From Pseudomonas sp. Leaf58 (GTDB lineage Bacteria; Pseudomonadota; Gammaproteobacteria; Pseudomonadales; Pseudomonadaceae), in the NCBI RefSeq assembly GCF_003627215.1, contig NZ_CP032677.1, forward strand, positions 3,663,501 through 3,727,500: 64,000 bases of DNA. The letters run 5' to 3'. The position numbers were made by a program, and so were the translations under genes. Below, one piece after another: positions 13,114 through 24,445 of the stretch; within the stretch, counting starts at the first letter, position 1; each line of letters opens with the position of its first letter. The notes beneath the pieces are model-generated. The model saw only the letters and a list, made by a program, of their open reading frames with translations, had not been told where the DNA came from and searched no databases.

Positions 13114-13644
13114 ATGGCGGAACAACTATCCACAAGTAAGTGCGATTCACCATTACTGCAGGCCTTCGTCGACAACCGCAGCATCCTGGTCAAGATCGCC
13201 GCCCGCATCACCGGCTGCCGCTCGCGCGCCGAAGATGTGGTGCAGGACGCCTTTTTCCGGCTCAGTGCCGCCCCGCAGATTACCTCGTCGTTCAAGGCGC
13301 AGCTAAGCTACCTGTTCCAGATCGTGCGCAATCTGGCCATCGACCATTACCGCAAGCAGGCGATGGAACTGAAGTACTCCGGCAGCGAGGAAGAAGGCCT
13401 GAATGTGGTCATTCAGAATGCCTCGCCCGAAGCCACCCACATCAACCTTGCCGCGCTGGATGACATTGCCCAAGCCTTGAACGAACTGCCGCAGCGTACC
13501 CGCTATGCCTTCGAGATGTACCGCCTGCATGGCGTGCCGCAGAAGGACATCGCCAAGGAGCTGGGGGTATCGCCGACGCTGGTCAACTTCATGATCCGCG
13601 ATGCGCTGGTACATTGCCGCAAGACCGCCAATCGGCAGGCTTGA
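13114..13644 (+). CDS. pvdS: Iron-starvation ECF sigma factor PvdS
   Basis: A 176-residue extracytoplasmic-function sigma factor that directs RNA polymerase to pyoverdine genes. Region 2 is seen as SRAEDVVQDAFFRLS (residues about 36-50) followed by LFQIVRNLAIDHYRKQ. Region 4 is seen as LNELPQRTRYAFEMYRLHG and the helix-turn-helix DIAKELGVSPTLVNFMIRDA. The ATG at 13114 was chosen because it gives the family length; upstream codons in the same frame run through the Fur box. It is divergent from pvdL, whose promoter carries a PvdS-type site, so the pair forms the control point of the pathway. In P. putida the same gene has also been called pfrI. Confidence 0.95.
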   Translation: MAEQLSTSKCDSPLLQAFVDNRSILVKIAARITGCRSRAEDVVQDAFFRLSAAPQITSSFKAQLSYLFQIVRNLAIDHYRKQAMELKYSGSEEEGLNVVIQNASPEATHINLAALDDIAQALNELPQRTRYAFEMYRLHGVPQKDIAKELGVSPTLVNFMIRDALVHCRKTANRQA

Positions 13645-13722
13645 AGATAGCTGCAAGCTTCAAGAAAAAGCCCAGGAGCTCGCGATCCGCTTTTGCTTGC
13701 AGCTTGCAGCTTGCAGCTCTCC
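13645..13722. repeat. Direct and inverted GCTTGCA repeats between convergent genes
   Basis: Between the convergent ends of pvdS and the acyltransferase lies a TGCAAGCTTCAAG element. It is followed by 3.4 tandem copies of the heptamer GCTTGCA (13695-13718). The two parts are partly complementary and could form a hairpin acting as a two-way terminator; that role is inferred. A related sequence lies at 30179-30256. Confidence 0.6.
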
Positions 13723-13723
13723 C

Positions 13724-14737
13724 CTAGGCGAGCTTGCAGCGATCGAAAAACCGCTCCCGCCCCAGCATCATCAACGCCGCACGCTTGTGCGGGAAATCGA
13801 ACTCCTTGTCGCAATGGAAGCACTGGTCGTGCATGTAGCCGATCATCTTGCCGTTGTCTGCACGCGGCTCGGCCACCACCCGCTGGGTACGCGGATCGTC
13901 GAGGAACAGGTAGTGCACCAGCGCCGACAGCCAGCTGGCCACCTTGTGCGGGCCGCGATGGCATTCCTCTCCCACCAGCATGTGGATGCCACGGTCGTAA
14001 TCATCGGCTGGGTAGAACGGCGCAATGCGGTCTTCCTTGGCCCAGTACGCCTCGAAGTAGGCAAACGGCTCATCATCAAAGCAACCGATCAGCGTCAGGG
14101 TATGCGGGTCGGCCGCAAGCTTGCCCAGGTACTCACGGTGCTGCGCAAGCGTGCCCCCCTCCTGCCAGAACGCTTCCACCCGCGGGTTGTTCTGCCAGCG
14201 GTTGAAACGTTCCAGGTCCTGCTCGATTTCCAGGGTGCGCAACGACACCCAGCTGCCCAGGCGTGCATCGAAGCGCCGGTACACCTCACCCCGAGGCTTG
14301 GGCGCGCGCCGTGGGTGGCGCTTGCCGTTGCTGATCTGCATGTGCTGCGGGTACAGCGCGGCAATCGAATCGCCCAGCCACGGCTGCGGCAGTTGCCAGA
14401 ACAGCGCCCGCTCGCACAAGTACTCACCCGCTCGTTCGCCAACCAGAAGCAGGCCACTGGCCAATGCCTGCGGCAGCACGTCGGGCAAGTGCCAGGCCAG
14501 GCGCTGGCAGGCCGTGTCGCGCGACAACAGCCAATAGCAGGCCGCCCACAAAGCTTGATAGGGGCGCTCGGGGCACAGGCGCTCAAGGTGAACATGCAAG
14601 GTGGCACCCGCCTCCAGGCGCAACTGGATCAGCGGGCGGCCTTCAAGCGCCAGGCTAAGCCGGCGGTCGCCCGCCTCGGCACTGAGGCTGCGCCAGCGTG
14701 GCGGTGACTGGGGCTGCGAAGCGGCATCGAACGGCAT
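13724..14737 (-). CDS. Siderophore acyltransferase (IucB/PvdY-like GNAT)
   Basis: A 337-residue cytoplasmic protein of the siderophore acyltransferase family (IucB/RhbD type), which transfers an acyl group from CoA to a hydroxylated amine. The N-terminal 150 residues are the poorly conserved family extension. The GNAT part is residues about 160-330, with LVGEECHRGPHKVASWLSAL, AEPRADNGKMIGYMHDQCF and a conserved FDFPHKRAALMML end. A near-perfect PvdS promoter ends 40 bp upstream, which ties it to pyoverdine synthesis. In Pseudomonas, PvdYII-type enzymes acetylate hydroxyornithine; whether this one uses acetyl-CoA cannot be read from sequence. No strong ribosome binding site precedes the ATG. 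Confidence 0.8.
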   Translation of the reverse strand: MPFDAASQPQSPPRWRSLSAEAGDRRLSLALEGRPLIQLRLEAGATLHVHLERLCPERPYQALWAACYWLLSRDTACQRLAWHLPDVLPQALASGLLLVGERAGEYLCERALFWQLPQPWLGDSIAALYPQHMQISNGKRHPRRAPKPRGEVYRRFDARLGSWVSLRTLEIEQDLERFNRWQNNPRVEAFWQEGGTLAQHREYLGKLAADPHTLTLIGCFDDEPFAYFEAYWAKEDRIAPFYPADDYDRGIHMLVGEECHRGPHKVASWLSALVHYLFLDDPRTQRVVAEPRADNGKMIGYMHDQCFHCDKEFDFPHKRAALMMLGRERFFDRCKLA

Positions 14738-14777
14738 GGGCTGGACTCACGATAATGAAAAAGGCTCATTGCCGAGA

Positions 14778-14801
14778 ACGTTGCCGCAACACCGTAATTT
14801 A
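14778..14801 (-). promoter_or_regulatory. Perfect PvdS-type promoter overlapping a stop codon
   Basis: On the minus strand it reads TAAAT, exactly 16 bases, then CGT, a full match to the iron-starvation box. It faces the siderophore acyltransferase. Its TAAAT half contains the TAA stop codon of the upstream substrate-binding protein gene. With a start about 8 bases downstream the leader would be only about 30 nt. Confidence 0.8.
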
Positions 14802-15608
14802 GTTTCGCGGTGCGGCCACCGTGATGCGGTAGGGCTCGAAAATGCGCGTCAGCTCACCGCTGTCGCGCAGGGCACGCATCAGCGCCGCGAACGACTGCTC
14901 GCCGATGGGCCCACCCGGGCGCAGCAAAGCGTAGTGGTGGTAGACCTGGTCAATGCGTTGCGAGGGCACCAGTTGCTCCCGGCTAGCCGGGTTGCGTGCC
15001 AGGAAATCGCTGAGGTAGGAACGCGTGACCAAGGCGATGTCGGCACGGCCGGCCTGCACCATCAGCAGGTTGCTGTCGTGGGAATAGGTCAGGGTCGCGT
15101 TGTAGGCCTTGCGCAGGTAGTCCGGGTCGGGATTGAACCCGGCGAACGCATAGTGATAACCGTTGAACAGCGCCAAGCGCTTGCCGTTTAAGTCGTCGAA
15201 GTAGTGGGGGTCGCGGCTATTGGCCTGGCGAGCGACGAACACTTCGGCATCTTCCAGGCCCATGTCCACCGCCTGGTGGGCAATCTGCTGCCAGCCCCAT
15301 TGCGGGTTCTCGAAAATGGCCATGTCGGTGCGGCCTTGCTGGAAGTCACCAAAACGCCGCTGGATAGAGGTGGGCACCAAGACGAAGCGGTAGTGCTGCT
15401 GCGCGCGGTTCAGTGCGTCGACCAGCTGCGGCAGCAGGCCGCTGTCGGCACCTTGCTCAGGGCGTACCGTGTAAGGCGGGAAATGTGCCGCGCCAATCTT
15501 TACTTCGACCGCATCTGCAGCCCATGCCGGCGCCGCCAGCCAGAACACGGCCAGCAGCATCAGGGTGGACAAGGCCTTGAGGCCGGGCACTGGAGTCAAG
15601 ACGGACAC
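14799..15608 (-). CDS. Periplasmic substrate-binding protein, family 3
   Basis: A 269-residue protein with a clear Sec signal peptide (hydrophobic run LMLLAVFWLAAPAWAA, cut after about residue 31). A solute-binding family 3 fold follows: KIGAAHFPPYTVRPEQG at the start, then DSGLLPQLVDALNRAQ. It is the type that binds polar amino acids or similar small ligands in the periplasm. No permease or ATPase gene is next to it, so it may work with a distant transporter or as an orphan sensor domain. It shares its stop codon with the promoter of the siderophore acyltransferase; no iron-related promoter of its own was seen. Ligand unknown. Confidence 0.75.
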   Translation of the reverse strand: MSVLTPVPGLKALSTLMLLAVFWLAAPAWAADAVEVKIGAAHFPPYTVRPEQGADSGLLPQLVDALNRAQQHYRFVLVPTSIQRRFGDFQQGRTDMAIFENPQWGWQQIAHQAVDMGLEDAEVFVARQANSRDPHYFDDLNGKRLALFNGYHYAFAGFNPDPDYLRKAYNATLTYSHDSNLLMVQAGRADIALVTRSYLSDFLARNPASREQLVPSQRIDQVYHHYALLRPGGPIGEQSFAALMRALRDSGELTRIFEPYRITVAAPRN

Positions 15609-15769
15609 TCATCACGGTTCATGCCTGTATCCGCCTAAGCTAGGCGTTTTCCAGAGGCGGCACAACTGCTGGTTTCCGTTCTTTGTGCCAAAGCAGGGGC
15701 AAAATGCCAGGGGGTGCCGGATGCCGCGAGTTTGGCTACGCTCTAGCAGAATTTGCAAGGGAGCCTGGT

Positions 15770-16321
15770 ATGGGCCATTGGTTGGTGATCGACCTGGAAG
15801 CCACCACCGACGATGGTGGGTGGCCGGTCACAGAAATGGAAGTCATTGAAATTGGCGCAAGCCTGGTAACCCGCGATGGCCGCGAGGTCGACCACTTCCA
15901 GTGTTTCGTCAAGCCCCGGCGGCGACCACAGCTGACGCCGTTCTGCCGCCAGTTGACGCACATCAGCCAGGCCGACGTAGACAGTGCCGCGCCCTTTCGC
16001 GAGGTGTGGGCAAGCTTCGAGCGCTGGCTTGGGCAACACGGTGAGCAGTTGCAGGCCTGGGTTAGCTGGGGCGACTACGACCGCCAGCAACTGCACCAGG
16101 AATGGCAGCAACATGGGTTGCACAGCCTGCTGCGAACCCTGCCGCACATCAACCTCAAGCAACGCTTTGCCAAAGCCCGCCACCTACAGCGCCCAACCGG
16201 CCTGAACGGCGCCCTGAATTTGGCCGGTATGCACTTTTGCGGGCAGCAGCACCGGGCCCTGGAAGATGCGCGCAACACCGCGCGGCTACTGCCGTTGAGC
16301 CTGCCTGCCGGGGCTATCTGA
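15770..16321 (+). CDS. DEDDh 3'-5' exonuclease
   Basis: A 183-residue cytoplasmic exonuclease of the RNase T / ERI-1-like family. Motif ExoI is VIDLEATT (residues 5-12, catalytic D and E). ExoII lies near [10 protein letters not shown] (about 98-107). ExoIII is [15 protein letters not shown] near the C-terminus, with the H-x4-D pattern of the DEDDh class. The ATG at 15770 has AAGGGAG upstream and places the catalytic motif at the normal distance from the N-terminus; the frame is open further upstream but without a better start. The natural substrate (DNA or RNA ends) is not deducible. It stands alone, followed by ppnP. Confidence 0.85.
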   Translation: MGHWLVIDLEATTDDGGWPVTEMEVIEIGASLVTRDGREVDHFQCFVKPRRRPQLTPFCRQLTHISQADVDSAAPFREVWASFERWLGQHGEQLQAWVSWGDYDRQQLHQEWQQHGLHSLLRTLPHINLKQRFAKARHLQRPTGLNGALNLAGMHFCGQQHRALEDARNTARLLPLSLPAGAI

Positions 16322-16392
16322 AAGCAGATGACGGAGCCTGTGGGCTTGGGCATACTGGCCTGCCCTTTTTATCCCCCCTTCAGGAGTCGCCC

Positions 16393-16677
16393 ATGTTCCA
16401 GGTCAACGAGTACTTCAACGGCACCGTCAAGTCGATCGCATTCGCGGGTGAAGAAGGCCCGGCCACTGTCGGTGTGATGGCCCCGGGCGAATACGAATTC
16501 GGTACTGCCAAGCGTGAAATCATGCATGTGGTTTCGGGTGCGCTGACCGTGAAACTGCCGGGTAGCGACAATTGGGAAACCTTCAAGGCGGGCGACATGT
16601 TCAACGTGCCGGCTGACAGCAAGTTCCAGCTGCAGGTGAAGGTGGATACCGCTTACCTGTGCGAGTACCGCGACTAA
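16393..16677 (+). CDS. ppnP: Pyrimidine/purine nucleoside phosphorylase PpnP
   Basis: A 94-residue single-domain cupin of the former DUF1255 family. It phosphorolyses a broad range of nucleosides to base plus ribose-1-phosphate. Family features seen: [35 protein letters not shown] and the end [17 protein letters not shown]. Length equals the family norm. An AGGAG precedes the ATG closely. It lies downstream of the exonuclease, 71 bp away, so co-transcription is possible but not shown. Nucleoside salvage links it loosely to the purine genes further along the window. Confidence 0.92.
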   Translation: MFQVNEYFNGTVKSIAFAGEEGPATVGVMAPGEYEFGTAKREIMHVVSGALTVKLPGSDNWETFKAGDMFNVPADSKFQLQVKVDTAYLCEYRD

Positions 16678-16690
16678 GCGTCAACCTGCT

Positions 16691-16783
16691 CCGGCCTCTT
16701 CGCGGGCATGCCCGCTCCCACAGGTACTGCGCAGCTTTCAACGCCTGTGATGAACCCGTAGGAGCGGGTTCACCCGCGAAGAA
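16691..16783. repeat. P. putida-type REP pair (inverted)
   Basis: Two opposite copies of the P. putida REP sequence (left 16691-16724, right 16758-16783) with the core CGCGGG..CCCGCTCC. They lie between the convergent genes ppnP and the hydrolase gene. The pair can fold into one large stem and probably also ends transcription from both sides. Confidence 0.85.
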
Positions 16784-16790
16784 TCCAACG

Positions 16791-17483
16791 CTATTGCGAG
16801 AGGAATGCTGCAACCTGCTCAGCCGCCGCCTGCATATGCTGCGCATGGCTGAACCCTGAGGCCTTCAACGGCTTCAGGTCATGGTCCCCCGCTACTAGCC
16901 AGCTCACCTCGATCGCCGGCGACAACGCATACCCGGCCACCGCTTCGCGGTTGCCCAGCGCATCGCGCTCACCCTGCACGATCAACGTCGGCGTCTTCAA
17001 TTCAGCCAGGTGCTCGACCCGTGGCTTTTCCGGCTTGCCCACCGCATAGAACGGATAACCCAGGCACACCAGTGCATCCGCGCCCAGCTCGTCGGCCAAC
17101 AAGCTGGCCATGCGCCCGCCCATGGACTTGCCGCCCACCGCCAGCTTGCCCGCGACCAAAGGTCGCACCTGCCGGTACACCTCGCGCCAGCATTCCAGCA
17201 ACACCTTCTGCGGGTTCGGCGGCCGCTTGCCACCACTCACCCTGCGTTCGGCCATGTACGGGAACTCGAAGCGCACCACCGCTACCCCAAGCGCCGCAAG
17301 CCTTTGCGCCATTTCGTCCATGAACCCACTGTCCATCGGCGCACCCGCACCATGGGCCAGGATCAGGCACCCCTTGTAGCCGTTCTTGCCCTCCAAGTGC
17401 GGAGGATCGCAGCGCAAGCCTGGGACATTTCCGACCTTCGCCCATTGATCCCCGTCAATACCGGCACTTTGCCCATTAATCAT
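16791..17483 (-). CDS. Small alpha/beta hydrolase (KANL3/Tex30-like)
   Basis: A 230-residue cytoplasmic alpha/beta-hydrolase-fold protein. Residues include [16 protein letters not shown] (the oxyanion-hole HG region), the nucleophile elbow [16 protein letters not shown] (G-x-S-x-G with Ser near 120), [13 protein letters not shown] (acid) and a His in [10 protein letters not shown]. This is the KANL3/Tex30-like group; substrate unknown. With the start used here (ATG at 17483) the N-terminus overlaps the ANR box and promoter of the divergent ccoN-1. I saw no better in-frame start downstream, so the 5' end is uncertain. Confidence 0.8.
   Translation of the reverse strand: MINGQSAGIDGDQWAKVGNVPGLRCDPPHLEGKNGYKGCLILAHGAGAPMDSGFMDEMAQRLAALGVAVVRFEFPYMAERRVSGGKRPPNPQKVLLECWREVYRQVRPLVAGKLAVGGKSMGGRMASLLADELGADALVCLGYPFYAVGKPEKPRVEHLAELKTPTLIVQGERDALGNREAVAGYALSPAIEVSWLVAGDHDLKPLKASGFSHAQHMQAAAEQVAAFLSQ
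17445..17458 (+). promoter_or_regulatory. ANR box of ccoNOQP-1
   Basis: TTGATCCCCGTCAA matches the ANR/FNR consensus TTGAT-N4-ATCAA at all but one base. It lies 76 bp upstream of the ccoN-1 ATG, so a class II promoter would begin near 17493. This marks operon 1 as the oxygen-limited, ANR-activated oxidase. Confidence 0.85.
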
Positions 17484-17534
17484 GCTTGCCTCGCTGTAAA
17501 AGCCTGCCAAATAACCGTGGATGGGAACCCATAC

Positions 17535-18959
<1,425 letters not shown>

Positions 18960-18972
18960 GGAGACCTGCCTG

Positions 18973-19581
18973 ATGAAACATGAAGTCATCGAGAAAAACG
19001 TCGGCCTGCTGGCCCTGCTGATGGTGTTCGCCGTCAGTATCGGCGGCCTGACCCAGATCGTCCCGCTGTTCTTCCAGGACGTCACCAACAAGCCGGTAGA
19101 AGGCATGAAGCCCTACACCGCACTGCAACTGGAAGGCCGTGATATCTACATCCGCGAAGGCTGCGTGGGCTGCCACTCGCAGATGATCCGCCCGTTCCGC
19201 GCCGAAACCGAGCGCTACGGCCACTACTCGGTGGCCGGTGAAAGCGTGTGGGACCACCCGTTCCTGTGGGGTTCCAAACGCACCGGGCCGGACTTGGCCC
19301 GGGTCGGTGGCCGCTACTCGGACGACTGGCACCGTGCGCACCTGTATAACCCGCGCAACGTGGTGCCGGAATCGAAGATGCCGTCGTACCCGTGGCTGGT
19401 CGCCCAGCAGGTCGACAACAGCCACACCGACACCAAGATGCGCACCCTGCGCACCCTGGGCGTACCGTATACCGACGACGATATCGCCGGTGCCCGTGAC
19501 GCGGTCAAGGGCAAGACCGAGATGGACGCGCTGGTCGCCTACCTGCAGGTGCTCGGCACCGCGATCAAGAACAAGAGGTGA
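18973..19581 (+). CDS. ccoO1: cbb3 oxidase monoheme cytochrome c subunit, operon 1
   Basis: A 202-residue membrane-anchored cytochrome c that passes electrons to CcoN. One N-terminal membrane helix ([15 protein letters not shown]) is followed by the heme site CVGCH (C64, C67, H68) in [18 protein letters not shown]. Axial Met candidates lie in [10 protein letters not shown]. Length is normal for the family. It follows ccoN-1 by 13 bp with its own GAGGAGA site. Confidence 0.97.
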   Translation: MKHEVIEKNVGLLALLMVFAVSIGGLTQIVPLFFQDVTNKPVEGMKPYTALQLEGRDIYIREGCVGCHSQMIRPFRAETERYGHYSVAGESVWDHPFLWGSKRTGPDLARVGGRYSDDWHRAHLYNPRNVVPESKMPSYPWLVAQQVDNSHTDTKMRTLRTLGVPYTDDDIAGARDAVKGKTEMDALVAYLQVLGTAIKNKR

Positions 19582-19586
19582 GTGCG

Positions 19587-19793
19587 ATGGAAATGGACAT
19601 CGGCATGATCCGCGGCCTGGGCACCCTGGTGGTGATGATCGCCTTCATCGGCCTCACCCTGTGGGTATTCAACCGCCGCCGCGACCGTGATTTCGCCGAA
19701 GCGCGCCTGCTGCCCTTCGTCGACGACCGCCTGCCCCCTGCCGGGCAGGAACCTGCTGCCATGACTGCAGTTGTAAGGAGTAACGGGCAATGA
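19587..19793 (+). CDS. ccoQ1: cbb3 oxidase subunit CcoQ, operon 1
   Basis: A 68-residue single-helix membrane protein ([20 protein letters not shown]) of the CcoQ/FixQ family, which stabilises the cbb3 complex. The ATG at 19587 was chosen over the GTG at 19578 because it aligns with the second CcoQ ([11 protein letters not shown]). The stop codon overlaps the ccoP-1 start (ATGA), so translation of the two is probably coupled. Confidence 0.93.
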   Translation: MEMDIGMIRGLGTLVVMIAFIGLTLWVFNRRRDRDFAEARLLPFVDDRLPPAGQEPAAMTAVVRSNGQ

Positions 19794-20731
19794 CTACCTT
19801 CTGGAGTACGTACATCTGCGTACTGACTATCGGCAGCCTGATTGGCCTGACCTGGCTGCTGCTCGCCACCCGCAAGGGCCAGAGCAACAACACCACCGAC
19901 CAGACCATGGGCCACAGCTTCGATGGCATCGAGGAGTACGACAACCCGCTGCCCAAGTGGTGGTTCTGGTTGTTCGTCGGCACCTTGGTGTTCTCGGTTG
20001 GTTACCTGATCCTCTACCCGGGCCTGGGCAACTGGAAAGGCATTCTGCCTGGCTATGAAAATGGCTGGACCGGTGCCAATGAATGGCAGAAGGAGATGGA
20101 CAAGGCTGACGCAAAATTCGGCCCGATCTTCGCCAAGTACGCCGCCATGCCCGTGGAAGAAGTGGCCAAGGATCCGCAGGCGCTGAAAATGGGCAGCCGC
20201 CTGTTTGCTTCCAACTGCTCGGTGTGCCACGGCTCGGACGCCAAAGGTGCCTTCGGCTTCCCCAACCTCACCGACAACGACTGGCGCTGGGGGGGCGAAG
20301 CGGACACCATCAAGGCTACGATCATGAACGGCCGCCACGGCGTGATGCCAGCTTGGGCTGAGGTGATCGGCGAGCAGGGTGTGGCCGATGTGGCCGCGTT
20401 CGTGCTGACCAACCTTGACGGCCGCAGCCTGCCGGAAGGGAGCAAGGCCGACGTTGCCAAGGGCAAGGAAATTTTCGCCGGCAACTGCGTGGCCTGCCAC
20501 GGGCCTGAAGGCAAAGGTACGCCAGCCATGGGCGCGCCAAACCTGACCCACCCGCAGGCGTTCATCTACGGTTCGAGCTTTGCCCAGCTGCAGCAGACCA
20601 TTCGCTATGGCCGCCAAGGGCAGATGCCGGCGCAGGCCGAAATCCAGGGCAACGACAAGGTGCACCTGCTGGCGGCTTATGTGTATAGCCTGTCGCAGGA
20701 GGGTGCAGCTGAAACTGTGACGGCCAAGTGA
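19790..20731 (+). CDS. ccoP1: cbb3 oxidase diheme cytochrome c subunit, operon 1
   Basis: A 313-residue diheme cytochrome c, the electron-entry subunit of the oxidase, anchored in the inner membrane. Two hydrophobic segments lie at about 6-26 and 57-77 ([20 protein letters not shown]). Heme sites are CSVCH (C143, C146, H147) and CVACH (C233, C236, H237). Met ligands are likely in HGVMPAW and GQMPAQ. It is 12 residues shorter than CcoP-2, the difference being a loop after ILPGY. It ends operon 1; no clear intrinsic terminator follows. Confidence 0.96.
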   Translation: MTTFWSTYICVLTIGSLIGLTWLLLATRKGQSNNTTDQTMGHSFDGIEEYDNPLPKWWFWLFVGTLVFSVGYLILYPGLGNWKGILPGYENGWTGANEWQKEMDKADAKFGPIFAKYAAMPVEEVAKDPQALKMGSRLFASNCSVCHGSDAKGAFGFPNLTDNDWRWGGEADTIKATIMNGRHGVMPAWAEVIGEQGVADVAAFVLTNLDGRSLPEGSKADVAKGKEIFAGNCVACHGPEGKGTPAMGAPNLTHPQAFIYGSSFAQLQQTIRYGRQGQMPAQAEIQGNDKVHLLAAYVYSLSQEGAAETVTAK

Positions 20732-20767
20732 GTTTGCCGAGCGCGTAATGAGTTCGCCGAGAGTGGT

Positions 20768-20809
20768 TCGGCGCCTGTGAGATCGAGCGCCGCCCGCGCG
20801 GCGCTCGAT
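20768..20809. repeat. GC-rich hairpin repeat
   Basis: The shared segment GGCGCCTG-T-GAGATCGAG leads into a perfect 12-bp stem: ATCGAGCGCCGC (20782-20793), a 4-base loop, then GCGGCGCTCGAT (20798-20809). The first half recurs at 12949-12976. The hairpin lies 37 bp after ccoP-1 and could end its transcript, although no T-run follows. Confidence 0.65.
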
Positions 20810-20814
20810 ATCCG

Positions 20815-20877
20815 CCCCACCCCAACACTCAAACCTTACCCCCCACCCCAACACTCAGACCTTACCCCCCAACACCC
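20815..20877. repeat. 26-bp C-rich tandem repeat, 2.4 copies
   Basis: Two adjacent 26-bp units, 20815-20840 and 20841-20866, differ at one base. Each begins CCCCACCCCAACACTCA and ends CCTTACC. A partial third copy follows to about 20877. One strand is almost free of G. Function unknown. Confidence 0.8.
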
Positions 20878-21034
20878 AAGCCGTCCCCTCCCCCTCCCTT
20901 GCACCCCCTCCGAACACAACTAAGCTTGTTGCCTCAGTGGGCTTCACTCCGAAAGAAGCGAAGCAGACGCAGCGCCGAGCCTCTCGCCGCCCCACCAAAA
21001 GCTTGACCGATCGATCAGAAAAAGATGAAAAACG

Positions 21035-21063
21035 GTACACATTACAAATATTTATTTGTGTAC
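21035..21063. promoter_or_regulatory. AT-rich inverted repeat upstream of ccoN-2
   Basis: GTACACA (21035-21041) and TGTGTAC (21057-21063) form perfect 7-bp arms around a 15-bp A/T-only-or-nearly core. The right arm overlaps TACAAT (21061-21066), a possible -10. This is the best candidate control site for operon 2, about 150 bp before its ATG. The binding protein is unknown. Confidence 0.45.
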
Positions 21064-21214
21064 AATCGTTCGAACCCGAGCACTGCGGGACCTCAGTGAA
21101 CGGGCTCGGACACGGGTCGGCGTACCAAAGTTGCGTTGCGGTAACCCTGACAGTTATCAATACTGGCGCCGATTTTTCGACCAACAAGAACATCAAAACC
21201 GTGGAACCTTAGCA

Positions 21215-22656
<1,442 letters not shown>

Positions 22657-22657
<1 letters not shown>

Positions 22658-23265
22658 TGAAGCATGAAGCCGTCGAGAAGAACATAGGCCTGCTGGCCTT
22701 CTTCATGGTCATCGCCGTGAGCGTTGGTGGCCTGACCCAGATCGTCCCGCTGTTTTTCCAGGACGTTACCAACAAGCCGGTCGAGGGCATGAAGCCGCGT
22801 ACCGCGCTGGAACTTGAAGGCCGCGACATCTACATCCGCGAAGGCTGCGTAGGCTGCCACTCGCAGATGATTCGCCCGTTCCGCGCCGAAACCGAACGCT
22901 ACGGCCACTACTCGGTAGCCGGTGAAAGCGTGTGGGACCACCCGTTCCTGTGGGGCTCCAAGCGGACCGGGCCAGACCTCGCCCGGGTGGGTGGCCGCTA
23001 TTCCGATGACTGGCACCGTGCGCACCTGTACAACCCGCGCAACGTGGTACCTGAGTCGAAGATGCCGTCCTACCCGTGGCTGGTCGAGAACAAGCTCGAC
23101 GGCAAGGACACCGCGAAGAAAATGGAAGTGCTGCGCACCCTCGGCACCCCCTACACCGACGCCGACATTGCCGGCGCCCGTGACGCGGTCAAGGGCAAGA
23201 CCGAAATGGACGCCATCGTCGCGTACCTGCAGGGTCTTGGCACCATCATCAAAAGCAAACGGTGA
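22657..23265 (+). CDS. ccoO2: cbb3 oxidase monoheme cytochrome c subunit, operon 2
   Basis: A 202-residue membrane-anchored cytochrome c, same length as CcoO-1 and nearly identical through the heme region ([18 protein letters not shown]). The N-terminal anchor is [16 protein letters not shown]. Differences cluster after PSYPWLV, where [14 protein letters not shown] replaces the other copy's segment. TGATG overlap with ccoN-2 implies translational coupling. Confidence 0.97.
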
Positions 23266-23270
23266 CGCTG

Positions 23271-23462
23271 ATGGATATCGGGATGATTCGCGGCCTGGGC
23301 ACCGTCGTGGTGATGGTGGCCTTCGTGGGCCTGGCGCTGTGGGTGTTCAACCCACGGCGTAAAAAGGATTTCGACGAAGCGACCCAACTGCCCTTCGCGG
23401 ATGACCCCGAGGCCAGCCGGCACGTCGAGCAAGCAAAAGCTTCTGGGAGCAAACAACAATGA
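23271..23462 (+). CDS. ccoQ2: cbb3 oxidase subunit CcoQ, operon 2
   Basis: A 63-residue single-helix protein ([22 protein letters not shown]) with a charged tail ([16 protein letters not shown]). It is the small stabilising subunit of the oxidase. The ATG at 23271 is used; the in-frame GTG at 23262 overlaps ccoO-2. Its end overlaps ccoP-2 by four bases. Confidence 0.93.
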   Translation: MDIGMIRGLGTVVVMVAFVGLALWVFNPRRKKDFDEATQLPFADDPEASRHVEQAKASGSKQQ

Positions 23463-24436
23463 CAACCTTCTGGAGTCTGTACGTTACCGTCCTGACCCTG
23501 GGCACCATCTTCTCGTTGACCTGGCTGCTGCTGTCCACCCGCAAGGGCCAGCGCGAAGAGGTCACCGACGAAACCGTCGGGCATGCCTTCGATGGCATCG
23601 AGGAATACGACAACCCGCTGCCAAAATGGTGGTTCTGGCTGTTCGTCGGCACCATCATCTTCGCCCTCGGCTACCTGGTGTTGTACCCGGGTCTGGGCAA
23701 CTGGAAAGGCATTTTGCCGGGCTACTCGTACCTGGATAACGACAAGCAGACCGAGTTCGCCAATGGCCAGCCGGGCTGGACTGGCGTACACGAGTGGGAA
23801 AAGGAAATGGCCAAGGCCGACGCCCGCTTCGGGCCGATCTTCGCCAAGTTCGCGGCCATGCCCATCGAGGCAGTAGCCAAGGACCCGCAAGCCCTGAAGA
23901 TGGGTGCGCGGCTGTTCGCCTCCAACTGCTCGGTGTGCCATGGCTCCGATGCCAAGGGTGCCTTCGGCTTCCCCAACCTGACCGACAACGACTGGCGTTG
24001 GGGTGGCGAGCCGGACACCATCAAGACCACCATCATGGGCGGTCGCCATGGCGTGATGCCGGCCTGGGCCGAGGTGATCGGTGATCAGGGCGTGGCTGAC
24101 GTGGCGGCGTTCGTGGTCAGCAAGCTGGATGGCCGCACGCTGCCAGAAGGCGCGAAGGCCGATGTCGACAACGGGCAGAAGATCTTCGCGGCCAATTGCG
24201 TGGCCTGCCACGGGCCGGAAGGCAAGGGTACGCCAGCCATGGGCGCGCCTAACCTGACGCACCCGCAGGCGTTCATCTACGGTTCGAGCTTTGCCCAGCT
24301 GCAGCAGACCATCCGCTATGGTCGCCAGGGGCAGATGCCGGCACAGGAACAACTGCAGGGTAATGACAAGGTGCACCTGCTGGCGGCTTATGTTTACAGC
24401 CTGTCGCATCAGGGTGAGCCTACCAAGGCTGAGTAA
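23459..24436 (+). CDS. ccoP2: cbb3 oxidase diheme cytochrome c subunit, operon 2
   Basis: A 325-residue diheme cytochrome c with two N-terminal hydrophobic segments and heme sites CSVCH (about 155-159) and CVACH (about 245-249). A 12-residue insertion after ILPGY ([13 protein letters not shown]) separates it from CcoP-1. The C-terminal 90 residues are almost the same in both copies. It is the last gene of operon 2; a REP stem-loop follows after about 10 bp. Confidence 0.96.
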   Translation: MTTFWSLYVTVLTLGTIFSLTWLLLSTRKGQREEVTDETVGHAFDGIEEYDNPLPKWWFWLFVGTIIFALGYLVLYPGLGNWKGILPGYSYLDNDKQTEFANGQPGWTGVHEWEKEMAKADARFGPIFAKFAAMPIEAVAKDPQALKMGARLFASNCSVCHGSDAKGAFGFPNLTDNDWRWGGEPDTIKTTIMGGRHGVMPAWAEVIGDQGVADVAAFVVSKLDGRTLPEGAKADVDNGQKIFAANCVACHGPEGKGTPAMGAPNLTHPQAFIYGSSFAQLQQTIRYGRQGQMPAQEQLQGNDKVHLLAAYVYSLSHQGEPTKAE

Positions 24437-24445
24437 GGCAGGCCT

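Larger units (their letters stand above)
20732..21214. other. Long leader between the two cco operons
   Basis: This 483-bp gap has no gene I can support. It contains a GC-rich hairpin repeat, a 26-bp C-rich tandem repeat and an AT-rich inverted repeat, all listed separately. No ANR box was found; a look-alike at 21003-21018 (TTGAC and ATCAG) has a 6-bp spacer instead of 4. The promoter of ccoN-2 should lie in the last 200 bp. Confidence 0.6.

Noticed and set aside
13695-13718. CRISPR-like repeats
   Set aside because: The GCTTGCA units are adjacent 7-mers without spacers. No CRISPR array was seen anywhere in the window.
13601-14707. 368-codon plus-strand frame over the siderophore acyltransferase
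   Set aside because: It is the shadow of the minus-strand GNAT gene, which has family motifs and its own PvdS promoter.
17010-17534. Long N-terminal extension of CcoN-1 upstream of 17535
   Set aside because: The upstream frame lies over the hydrolase gene and the ANR box, and the product has no resemblance to CcoN before [12 protein letters not shown].
21003-21018. TTGACCGATCGATCAG as an ANR box for ccoN-2
   Set aside because: The half-sites are 6 bp apart instead of 4 and the right half ends in G, so ANR geometry is not met.
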